The notes under the pieces: generated by a model
What the model saw: only the letters and a program-made list of their open reading frames with translations
The model's database searches: none
What the model was told of the DNA's origin: nothing
Program-made: the position numbers and the translations under genes
In this document: positions 53,386-61,299 of the stretch, piece after piece
Layout: each line of letters begins with the position of its first letter
Position numbering within the stretch: position 1 is the first letter of the stretch
Origin: Nodularia sp. LEGE 06071
Lineage (GTDB): Bacteria > Cyanobacteriota > Cyanobacteriia > Cyanobacteriales > Nostocaceae
Assembly: GCF_015207755.1 (NCBI RefSeq)
Contig: NZ_JADEWH010000006.1
Span: forward strand, 186,001 to 250,000
Length of the DNA: 64,000 nt
Reading direction: 5' to 3'

Positions 53386-55728
53386 TTAAGAGTTGGGGAT
53401 TAATTGGGCGGCTGTAATTACTGCTTGTCCTAGTGATATGTTGCCGTCGTTGGAGGGGAGTAAACTGTGAGTTATTACGTTTATTCCTAAAGTTTGTAAA
53501 CCTTGGGTAACTTGTGTTAATAAAATGCAGTTCTGAAATACTCCTCCGGTTAATACGACTTGATTAATCAGGTTTTTTTGAGAAAGATGTTTAACTACAT
53601 CAACAATAATTTGAGCTAAACTTTTATGAAATTTTGTGGCTATCTCTGATTGACTAATCTGTTTTTGCAAGTCTTGAAGCAGGGCTTGCCACATTGGTTT
53701 TGAGTCTATATAATAAATGCTATCGGAAAAGTTAAGGTGAAAAGGATAATTTAGGGTTTCTTCATGATTATTTAAGTTGATAGGATTGACTAAGGCTTCC
53801 ATTGCGATCGCAGCTTGTCCTTCATAGCTACATTCTTCTGGATAAATGCCGATAGCCGCAGCTACTGCATCAAACAACCTCCCTACGGATGAGGCTGGAG
53901 GTGAGTTAATTCCTTGTTCTACAGCTTTTTTAAGTAGCTTTAAGGGCTGTTGCTGTAAAAATTTGATAATTTCCAAGTCAGGATATTTTTGTTGACTTTC
54001 ATCCCAAATATCGGCACTGAGTAAGTGGGCGTAGGTGTTACGCCAAGGCTGATAAATTGCTTTTTCACCGCCAATCATCGCCACTGGTTTAAATGTTGCG
54101 AGTCGCTGAAATTGACGATAATCTGCTAAGAGAAATTCTCCTCCCCAAAATTTGCCGTCTTCGTCATAACCTAATCCATCTAAAGCAATCCCTAAAACTG
54201 GGGCTGAATTTAAAGGAATCCCATTTTCTGCCATACAAGCAGCAATATGGGCGTGATGATGTTGGATAGGGTGAAGTTTAAGTTTATTAACAGATGCGAG
54301 TTCTTTACCGAGTTTTGTGGAAAGATATTCGGGGTGTTTATCGATAGCGATCACTTCTGGTTGATGTTCAAATAAATTTAAATATAGATTGAGTGTATCT
54401 TGATAAGCATGAAAAGCCGCAGCGGTTTCTAAATCGCCCAAATGTTGAGAAAGAATTGCTTCACCTTCGCGTAATAAACAAAAGGTATTTTTTAACTCAC
54501 TACCCATCGCTAAAATTGGCGTTACCTTCTCAAATCCCGGTGGTAAAATCATCGGTGCTGGTGCATATCCCCTAGCCCGGCGAATAATTTTTACTTGATT
54601 ATCAATCACCCTAGCAACAGAATCATCTACTCGGTTGACAATATCCCGATTATGTAAAAGAAAATAATCCGCAATGTGACTTAAGTTTTCTCTAGCTTCT
54701 TCATTATCAATACATTGAGGTTCATCAGCAATATTCCCACTGGTTAACACAATAGGGCGATTCATCCGCCGCAAAATTAAATGATGTAAAGGCGTGTAAG
54801 GTAACATAAAACCGAGATAATTTAGTCCCGGTGAAACTGAAGGCGCAATTAGACATTCAGGATTTTTTTGTAACAATACAATAGGCGCAGCAGCACTTAC
54901 TAATAATTCCTTTTCTGTATCGTTAATAGTACAATAATCGGCAATTACTGCCATATCCCGCGCCATTAAAGCCAAAGGTTTGTGATAACGTCGTTTACGC
55001 TGACGCAATTTTTGTACAGCAGCTTCTTGAGTTGCGTCACAAGCTAGATGAATACCACCCAACCCTTTAATAGCCACAATCTCACCTTTTTGCAACAAAG
55101 TACAAACAGCATCAACATCATCCATCATCGAAAACATCGAAGCCGTCACAGGTTGACCATCAGCCCGTTCTAGCCAAGCTTTCGGTCCGCAAGTATGACA
55201 AGCTACAGGTTGGGCGTGAAAACGACGATTTTCCACATTTTCATACTCCCGTTCACATTCAGCACACATAGCAAACGCAGACATACTGGTATTGCATCTA
55301 TCGTAAGGAATCCCACGAATAATACTGAAGCGAGGACCGCAATGAGTACAATTAGTAAAAGGGTAACGATAAAAACGGCTAAAAGGGTCAAAAATTTCCT
55401 GTTGACATTGGGGACAAATCGCCGCATCAGGAGTAACTTCTGTATTTTTAGAACTACTCACACTATGAGAAATCACAAAATCAGTAAAATCCCCATCACC
55501 TTCATAACTAACTCTTGTCAACTCCTGAATTTTCCCCAAAGGAGGACATTCAATATATAGTTTATTGATAAACTCAGTAATAGCCACCTCACTCCCAGAA
55601 ACCCGAATTAAAACACCCTCCCCATCATTACAAACATCACCCAACAACCCACAAACCGTAGCCAGACGATAAACAGTAGGACGAAATCCCACACCTTGAA
55701 CAGTCCCCCGAACCCTAATCTCTTCCAT
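53386..55728 (-). CDS. hypF: Carbamoyltransferase HypF
   Basis: This is 780 aa from the ATG at 55728 (MEEIRVRGTVQGVGFRP). The frame stays open for 17 codons more, but that part is translated repeat DNA (VSRRGAEAQRR), so it is rejected. An acylphosphatase domain (1-90) precedes two zinc fingers (CPQCQQEIFDP...NCTHCG; CAMCAECEREY...CHTCGP). A YrdC-like domain (about 200-380) and a Kae1-like carbamoyl-transfer domain follow (IQHHHAHIAACMAEN; ALDGLGYDEDGKFWGGEF; GVFQN). It makes the carbamoyl-thioester on HypE from carbamoyl phosphate. Confidence 0.96.
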   Translation of the reverse strand: MEEIRVRGTVQGVGFRPTVYRLATVCGLLGDVCNDGEGVLIRVSGSEVAITEFINKLYIECPPLGKIQELTRVSYEGDGDFTDFVISHSVSSSKNTEVTPDAAICPQCQQEIFDPFSRFYRYPFTNCTHCGPRFSIIRGIPYDRCNTSMSAFAMCAECEREYENVENRRFHAQPVACHTCGPKAWLERADGQPVTASMFSMMDDVDAVCTLLQKGEIVAIKGLGGIHLACDATQEAAVQKLRQRKRRYHKPLALMARDMAVIADYCTINDTEKELLVSAAAPIVLLQKNPECLIAPSVSPGLNYLGFMLPYTPLHHLILRRMNRPIVLTSGNIADEPQCIDNEEARENLSHIADYFLLHNRDIVNRVDDSVARVIDNQVKIIRRARGYAPAPMILPPGFEKVTPILAMGSELKNTFCLLREGEAILSQHLGDLETAAAFHAYQDTLNLYLNLFEHQPEVIAIDKHPEYLSTKLGKELASVNKLKLHPIQHHHAHIAACMAENGIPLNSAPVLGIALDGLGYDEDGKFWGGEFLLADYRQFQRLATFKPVAMIGGEKAIYQPWRNTYAHLLSADIWDESQQKYPDLEIIKFLQQQPLKLLKKAVEQGINSPPASSVGRLFDAVAAAIGIYPEECSYEGQAAIAMEALVNPINLNNHEETLNYPFHLNFSDSIYYIDSKPMWQALLQDLQKQISQSEIATKFHKSLAQIIVDVVKHLSQKNLINQVVLTGGVFQNCILLTQVTQGLQTLGINVITHSLLPSNDGNISLGQAVITAAQLIPNS

Positions 55729-55762
55729 TCTTCTCTGCGCCTCTGCGCCTCTGCGTGAAACT
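55726..55762 (-). repeat. Dispersed repeat overlapping the hypF start
   Basis: TTCTTCTCTGCGCCTCTGCG then CCTCTGCGTGAAAC, reverse orientation. It supplies the DNA directly 5' of the hypF ATG. Confidence 0.75.
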
Positions 55763-55763
55763 T

Positions 55764-56969
55764 TTACGCCAACCGCCACAACAACACCCGATTATTCCCA
55801 GAATCAGCAATTACCGCCACATTCCCACAAACCTTCACCCCATAACACCAATTCAAAGTATCACGCTGGGGTAAACCAAAATCCCGATTTTCACCCTTAG
55901 ATTTAAAATTAACTTGTCCCGCCAAACCATCAGCAACCGCCCCAGATAATAATTGAAACTCCGGCTTTCTCCATCCTAACAAACGGGAATTTGCAGTATC
56001 AGCAACCAGCAACCAATCATTACCAACCGCTACACCATAAGGCATACTTAAACTACTAGCACTAGGAAAATAAATACCTTGATTCATTTCCACAGAATCA
56101 AAACTTTTTTGTCCTAAAACTACCGCACAAGGGGCATTATTTTCTGTAGGTATACCCTCCCAAATCATCACTCGGTGATTACCTGCATCAGCAACCACTA
56201 AATTGTCTTCCCAAACAGTAATATCATGACACCAACGCATACTCGCCGCCGTAGGAGAACTTCCCCCATTTTCATTGCGAGATGTCAGATCTGGTTGTCC
56301 CAAAACTAAATCAGCAGGTTGACCATTCTCTGTAGGTAATTGCTGCCAAATTAATAATCTGCGATTTCCCGTATCAGCAACAAATAGCTTACCTTGATGA
56401 TAGAAAACACCATAAGGCCAGTGCATAGTATTAGCAGCAGCTTGATGAGTTCCCCTATTTGGTTCATTTTGGCTAAAATCAGCTTGTCCTAACACCAAAT
56501 CTGCTGGAACATGACTATCTTCTGGGACATTTTTCCAAATCAATACCCGATGATTCCAAGCATCAGCTACCGCTAAACCTGTACCACAAGCACAAATTCC
56601 CGTGGGGACACTAAAAGTATTTCTTCCCGGTGTACCTTTAGCATTTTGACCTTCATGATAAAAATCCGGTTGTCCAATTACCCAGTCAGCCGGTTGACTA
56701 TCTTCGGTAGGTACATTTCGCCATCCCAATAACCGATGATGTCCTGTATCTGATACCCACAAAGAACCAGTTTTAGATAACAAACAAGCACCGCGCGGAC
56801 CAAACATATTTATCGGACTAGGTGCTATGGGTATAGCTAATATTTCTGGTTCAATAATATTACCTAAAATTACCTCTGTACCTTCCGGTGATAAAGGGAA
56901 TAATTGGAAAATTACTGTGGCTTCTGGCGGCAATTGTGACGCAGGATTAATATTAATGGGTATATCCAT
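55764..56969 (-). CDS. NHL-repeat protein of the extended hyp operon
   Basis: The 401-aa beta-propeller protein has about six NHL units, for example LWVSDTGHHRLLGWRNVPTE, LAVADAWNHRVLIWKNVPE, LFVADTGNRRLLIWQQLPTE and VVADAGNHRVMIWEGIPTE. No signal peptide is seen. It sits between the NifU-Rieske gene and hypF. In Nostoc the matching gene (alr0693, from memory) belongs to the extended hyp transcript, proposed to help mature the hydrogenase small subunit. That role is not proven. Confidence 0.88.
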   Translation of the reverse strand: MDIPININPASQLPPEATVIFQLFPLSPEGTEVILGNIIEPEILAIPIAPSPINMFGPRGACLLSKTGSLWVSDTGHHRLLGWRNVPTEDSQPADWVIGQPDFYHEGQNAKGTPGRNTFSVPTGICACGTGLAVADAWNHRVLIWKNVPEDSHVPADLVLGQADFSQNEPNRGTHQAAANTMHWPYGVFYHQGKLFVADTGNRRLLIWQQLPTENGQPADLVLGQPDLTSRNENGGSSPTAASMRWCHDITVWEDNLVVADAGNHRVMIWEGIPTENNAPCAVVLGQKSFDSVEMNQGIYFPSASSLSMPYGVAVGNDWLLVADTANSRLLGWRKPEFQLLSGAVADGLAGQVNFKSKGENRDFGLPQRDTLNWCYGVKVCGNVAVIADSGNNRVLLWRLA

Positions 56970-57046
56970 GAACCGCAGATGAAGACTGATAGCTATTTAA
57001 ACTCATCGACGGATATTGGAATGTATCGCCTGTGGCAATTTTCTTG

Positions 57047-57880
57047 TTAAATTGAATATTTGGGCAGTTTTACAAAAACTTTCTCACCTTTAATTTGTAC
57101 TGGATAAGACTGTAATGGAACATCAGCAACAGTTAAACATTCCCCAGTTTCTAAATTATACTGAAACCCATGAGATTTACAAGTGAGAATTTCATGATCT
57201 AATTTGCCCATATCCAAAGGAGTGGCTAAATGTGGACAAGCATTTAAGTAACAGATAACATTTTCACCTTGGCGATATAAAATTAGTGAATTCTTCCCAA
57301 CTTTACCTGTCAATATCCCAGATTCAGGAATTTGATCAATTGTTGTTAATTTCACCCAAGTAGAGGTATCTTCTGGAGTAAATGCATTGTTGACAGTGGA
57401 AGTATGATTGACTGCTACAACTTTAGTAATTTCAGGACAATGATTTTTTATTGCCTGTTCTACACTTTGAGTTAAAGTTAAGGTTGAAGTGGGACAACTG
57501 CTACAGCTTCCAATTAATTTGACTTCTACTGTATCAGGTGGTTTGATTGCGACAAATTCTACATCGCCATCATGACTTTTTAAACCTGGGCGAACTTCTT
57601 CTAGGGCTGCTTGAATTCTTTCTATTAGTGGCGGTTGCTGTGGCTTGACTAGTTCGTGATAAAGCAAAACTGAATATACTATTTCATCGTCTACAGCTTG
57701 ACGCAAAGCTGAAATTGATTCTTTCTTCAGGCTTTTAATTAAATGCGTTAATGCTGCTTTGTGTAAATCTTCTATCGCTCTTTTTATTCCTACAGCTACA
57801 CACCTTTGGCTTTCGTCCCATTGGGATATAATTGCTTCAAAGCGATTGATTTCTTGAACTAGTTCTTCTAGTTTTGTCAT
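57047..57880 (-). CDS. NifU C-terminal-like and Rieske domain fusion protein
   Basis: The protein has 277 aa. An N-terminal helical part (1-85) precedes a NifU C-terminal/Nfu domain at about 88-155 with GSCSSCPTSTLTL, the C-x-x-C site for a transient [4Fe-4S] cluster. The C-terminal 100 residues are a Rieske ferredoxin with ACPHLATPLDMG (C-x-H) and LTCKSHGFQYN (C-x-x-H), a [2Fe-2S] site. The combination suits Fe-S assembly or electron delivery. The uptake hydrogenase small subunit needs three Fe-S clusters, so its place in this operon is suggestive. Confidence 0.9.
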   Translation of the reverse strand: MTKLEELVQEINRFEAIISQWDESQRCVAVGIKRAIEDLHKAALTHLIKSLKKESISALRQAVDDEIVYSVLLYHELVKPQQPPLIERIQAALEEVRPGLKSHDGDVEFVAIKPPDTVEVKLIGSCSSCPTSTLTLTQSVEQAIKNHCPEITKVVAVNHTSTVNNAFTPEDTSTWVKLTTIDQIPESGILTGKVGKNSLILYRQGENVICYLNACPHLATPLDMGKLDHEILTCKSHGFQYNLETGECLTVADVPLQSYPVQIKGEKVFVKLPKYSI

Positions 57881-57957
57881 TATATTTAGTCGTTAGTCGT
57901 TATTAATTAGCAGTCGTCCACTGGTTCTGTTATGGATTTACCAGAAATAAATTCGGA

Positions 57958-58002
57958 ATGAAACGAACCACAGAGACGCAAAGGACACAGAGGAATAAAG
58001 AG
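57958..58002. repeat. Dispersed repeat in the extended hyp operon
   Basis: AAACGAACCACAGAGACGCA then AAGGACACAGAGGAATAAAG. It lies between the NifU-Rieske gene and the small membrane-protein genes. Confidence 0.7.
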
Positions 58003-58042
58003 GAGAAAGCTTTTCTATTGGAGGTTCTCTATGCAAAGCTAT

Positions 58043-58267
58043 CTATTTCATTTTGAAATCTTTGAGGAGAAATGGCATGACTGTACTTGCAAATAAACTA
58101 GCTAATATTAGTGGTAGCCAAAAGGGTAATTTTGTTTGCGATAATGAGAGGAGAATTACCAAGCTTATACTGTTTGCAATGACAATTTGTTTGAAGAAAT
58201 ATTCGGGGTCACGCAGTAGTTTTCCTTTGAAAAATAATTTAGCTGAAAGCCATCCAATTTCTAACAT
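58043..58267 (-). CDS. Small membrane protein of the extended hyp operon (second)
   Basis: The 74-aa protein has two membrane helices (about 29-43 and 47-66) after a polar amphipathic N-terminus (MLEIGWLSAKLFFKGKLLRD). It begins 8 bp after the partner gene's stop. It probably matches asr0690 of Nostoc in position. The function is unknown. A plus-strand frame over the same DNA is a shadow. Confidence 0.7.
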   Translation of the reverse strand: MLEIGWLSAKLFFKGKLLRDPEYFFKQIVIANSISLVILLSLSQTKLPFWLPLILASLFASTVMPFLLKDFKMK

Positions 58268-58275
58268 AATTCCTC

Positions 58276-58515
58276 CTAATAATTTGTGAATAAGTTTAGT
58301 AAGGCAAAACCTATGAATAATCCTGGAATTACACCAGCGGGTCCAAATAATGCTCCCAATGTGGCTGAAAACTGATAACCAATATCTTTTCCAGCTAATA
58401 GCATTGCACCAACAGCACCACCAACCATAGATAAGGCTGTTGCTATTAATATCCAGGCGAATTCTGTTGCTATGTTTAGTTCACCAGTTGCTAAGGTTGT
58501 AAGAAATTCTTTCAT
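58276..58515 (-). CDS. Small membrane protein of the extended hyp operon (first)
   Basis: The 79-aa protein has two Gly/Ala-rich helices (AWILIATALSMVGGAVGAMLL and AGVIPGLFIGFALLNL). It is glycine-rich like a small membrane anchor. It is adjacent to a second small membrane protein, which suggests a heteromeric unit, perhaps a membrane tether for hydrogenase maturation or the hydrogenase itself, since HupS lacks a Tat signal. This is inference. Confidence 0.7.
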   Translation of the reverse strand: MKEFLTTLATGELNIATEFAWILIATALSMVGGAVGAMLLAGKDIGYQFSATLGALFGPAGVIPGLFIGFALLNLFTNY

Positions 58516-58563
58516 GTCGGTGTTAGTCTAGATATGGTGATAGGAGTAGTAAAAAGTTTAAGG

Positions 58564-59541
58564 TTAATCCATCCCTACGCGCATTTCTACTTCTACATCT
58601 TGTATGGCTTGAGCGACGGCTTCTGCTTGTGCTGTTTGCTGATTTTGGGTGAATATTCCCCAAGCTTCTTGATAGTAGGTATATGCTTTGAGGAGATTTT
58701 TAGGATTACCCGATTCTGGCTTCTCGATGTCGTCTGGTAAGTTGAATAAGGCGTTGGCTTTGTTAGATATGGTGTTAGCATATTCTAAAGGTGTGTCTCT
58801 GGCGTAACGCACTTTTAAGGCTTCGTCATAAGCTGCGATCGCACGTAAGTTATTATCGACAGGATGGGAACTGACTAAATATTGCAACGCATTACCCAAA
58901 TTGTTCTGTAACATTGCATATTCCCTGGGATGGTCAATTAAGTTAATATGCTTTAATGCCACTTCAAAGGATTGCACTGCTAAACCTTGACGCAAGTATT
59001 CCCGTTCTGATGACATGGGCATGGAAAGGTAGGCGATCGCAATATTATTGTATAAAATCGCGTATTCTTGTGGGTAATCCTCCCAGGTAAATACCTGCAA
59101 AGCCTCGTGATAAGCTTTGATGCTGTCCGTCATCCGTGCCTGATTGAATGCTACCAGCGATTGCAACGCCAACCCAAAATTCATCTGTGCTTCGGCAACT
59201 TCTTCTGGCAAGGCTAATTGTTGTAAAATGGGTAAAGCCTCTTCATAGCCTGCTTTCGCTTGCAGCAACAGTTGCGACCCTTGATCAGGAATACTCTGTA
59301 ACGTCCCTGACATCCCCACCAAGGCGCGAGCTTTCAATAAGGCGTACTCCTCACCACACATCTGATATGCTCGGTAATATAGCCCCACTGCGTTCCGCAA
59401 ATCTTGAGCGGTTTTAGGTTGCTTATGAAAGCCTTGTGCCATTTCGATCAGCATCTCGATTTTTTCTGCTGCTGTCGCTGACTCTGATTTGATAGCTGCG
59501 ATCGCCGCCTGAATTGCTGAATCTGTAATGCTGGGGTTCAT
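58564..59541 (-). CDS. TPR protein, first gene of the extended hyp operon
   Basis: This is 325 aa from the ATG at 59541 (MNPSITDSAIQAAIAAI), with AAGG upstream; an ATG at 59568 is possible. It is built from helical repeats (YYRAYQMCGEEYALLKARAL; EEVAEAQMNFGLALQSLVAF; YAMLQNNLGNALQYLVSSHP; YANTISNKANALFNLPDD) of the tetratricopeptide type. It heads the minus-strand hyp operon and diverges from hupS. In Nostoc the equivalent is alr0691 (memory), part of the proposed small-subunit maturation set. Confidence 0.85.
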   Translation of the reverse strand: MNPSITDSAIQAAIAAIKSESATAAEKIEMLIEMAQGFHKQPKTAQDLRNAVGLYYRAYQMCGEEYALLKARALVGMSGTLQSIPDQGSQLLLQAKAGYEEALPILQQLALPEEVAEAQMNFGLALQSLVAFNQARMTDSIKAYHEALQVFTWEDYPQEYAILYNNIAIAYLSMPMSSEREYLRQGLAVQSFEVALKHINLIDHPREYAMLQNNLGNALQYLVSSHPVDNNLRAIAAYDEALKVRYARDTPLEYANTISNKANALFNLPDDIEKPESGNPKNLLKAYTYYQEAWGIFTQNQQTAQAEAVAQAIQDVEVEMRVGMD

Positions 59542-59901
59542 AACTGCCTTGAGTTGGTCAACACCCATCAAGTGGGTTTATTAACTAAGCGGATTTACGC
59601 AGATTTTGAATCCCATAGCCATTCTTCTATGTTCCCTGATAGAAACTAGGAAACATCATTCCCCATACTCTGGCAATAGAGTAAATCAATTTTTTTACTA
59701 TAGAACAATCTATTTCTCAAATCCTAGAGGGAAATTGCCAATATTAATGTCAGCTTTAAACACATGAAATATTGAATAGCTATTTTGGCGTTGCTGATTG
59801 TGAGTATTAATTGGGTTTCGGACAACTTACTTAAATAATTAATTTTTATTTAATGAAAAATAATTATCTAAAAACTTAGATTATATTAATGAATAAGTAT
59901 T

Positions 59902-60011
59902 AGACATCTCCGACCAAAAATGTAGAGACTCCCACAAAAAATGTAGAGACGTTCCATGGAACGTCTCTACAAGGGTTTTGAAAGAAGCATAATTATTTTC
60001 TGGAGATGTCT
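59902..60011. mobile_element. MITE-like element upstream of hupS
   Basis: TAGACATCTCC (59901-59911) and its complement GGAGATGTCTA (60002-60012) bound a 110-bp element with no ORF. The TA at each end could be a TA target duplication, as in IS630/Tc1-type elements. Inside lies a perfect 28-bp palindrome (59943-59970, centre CCATGG). It ends 75 bp before the hupS start, within the hup-hyp divergent promoter region. The rest of the spacer (59542-60086) shows no gene. Confidence 0.75.
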
Positions 60012-60086
60012 ATTGAAAAACAGGTGATACTCTACAATCCTGATCACCTAGTTTGGCATGATCAACAATAGATAAGCGTGTAGCTA

Positions 60087-61049
60087 ATGACTAACGTACT
60101 ATGGCTGCAAGGTGGTGCGTGTTCAGGCAACACCATGTCATTTCTCAACGCCGAAGAACCGACAGTCTGCGATCTGATTGCCGACTTTGGCATCAAGGTA
60201 CTTTGGCATCCATCCTTGGGACTGGAAATGGGTAACGACTTGCAAACCCTCCTCTGGGATTGCGTTTCGGGCAAAATACCCCTAGATATCTTAGTCTTTG
60301 AAGGCAGCGTTGTAAATGCCCCCAACGGCACTGGGGAATGGAATCGCTTTGCCGATCGCACAATGAAAGATTGGTTAACTGATTTGTCCCAAGCGGCTAA
60401 ATTCATTGTCGCCGTGGGAGACTGTGCCACATGGGGCGGAATCCCAGCAATGTCACCCAATCCCAGCGAATCACAAGGGTTACAATTTCTCAAGCGTCAA
60501 GAAGGCGGCTTCTTAGGCAAAGACTTTGTTTCCAAAGCCGGCTTACCTGTGATCAACATTCCCGGATGTCCCGCCCATCCCGATTGGATTACGCAGATAT
60601 TAGTAGCGATCGCCACTGGACGCATAGCCGACATCGCCCTAGATGAATTGCATCGTCCTCAAACCTTCTTCAACACCTACACCCAAACAGGTTGTACTCG
60701 TAACGTTCACTTTGCTTACAAAGCATCAACCGGGGAATTTGGTCAACGCAAAGGTTGCCTATTTTATGATTTAGGTTGTCGTGGTCCCATGACACATTCA
60801 TCCTGCAACCGCATTTTGTGGAACCGTGTTTCCTCCAAAACTCGTGTCGGGATGCCTTGTTTAGGTTGTACAGAACCAGAATTTCCCTTCTTTGACCTCC
60901 AGCCAGGAACCGTATTTAAAACCCAAACAGTCATGGGGGTTCCCAAGGAATTACCGCCAGGTGTCAAACAGAAAGACTATGCCGTATTGACAATGGTAGC
61001 CAAAGACGCAGCACCAGCTTGGGCAGAAGAAGACTTTTTCACGGTTTAG
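60087..61049 (+). CDS. hupS: Uptake [NiFe] hydrogenase small subunit
   Basis: The 320-aa protein carries three Fe-S clusters and passes electrons from the active site to the membrane. The N-terminus MTNVLWLQGGACSGNTMSFL holds the proximal-cluster Cys, with no Tat signal peptide, as usual for cyanobacterial HupS. Further Cys motifs are GDCATWGG, NIPGCPAHPDW, QTGCTRN, YDLGCRGPMTHSSCN and GMPCLGCTEP. It recycles H2 from nitrogenase in heterocysts. It diverges from the hyp operon and is followed by hupL after 250 bp. Confidence 0.97.
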   Translation: MTNVLWLQGGACSGNTMSFLNAEEPTVCDLIADFGIKVLWHPSLGLEMGNDLQTLLWDCVSGKIPLDILVFEGSVVNAPNGTGEWNRFADRTMKDWLTDLSQAAKFIVAVGDCATWGGIPAMSPNPSESQGLQFLKRQEGGFLGKDFVSKAGLPVINIPGCPAHPDWITQILVAIATGRIADIALDELHRPQTFFNTYTQTGCTRNVHFAYKASTGEFGQRKGCLFYDLGCRGPMTHSSCNRILWNRVSSKTRVGMPCLGCTEPEFPFFDLQPGTVFKTQTVMGVPKELPPGVKQKDYAVLTMVAKDAAPAWAEEDFFTV

Positions 61050-61299
61050 AAGTCAGGAAGAAACGAACCACAGAGGCGCAGAGTACACAGAGTTATGAGA
61101 ATTTGAGAGGCTTCGCCGTGAGCATCAGCCCTTAGCGAAGCTTCCCGAAGAGTACGGTTTTTTGCGTAAGTCTGATTATGCCGTTCTGTACAGGTAGGGT
61201 GTGTTATCGCGTAGCGTAACGCCCCAATTCTGATTTTAGGTGCATGAGGAGAAATGTCTGTAACGCACCCTACTAATTACTTAAAAGAGAGGAGAGAGA
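61050..61299 (+). repeat. hupS-hupL spacer with repeats and a second MITE-like element
   Basis: Three structures are seen. A dispersed ACGAACC copy lies at 61062-61093. A stem of GCTTCGC with GCGAAGC spans 61110-61141. An 80-bp element bounded by GTAGGGTGTGTTA (61194-61206) and TAACGCACCCTAC (61261-61273) matches at 12 of 13 terminal positions. The last ends 26 bp before the hupL ATG. No ORF is present. The hairpins could set the ratio of the two cistrons. Confidence 0.7.
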
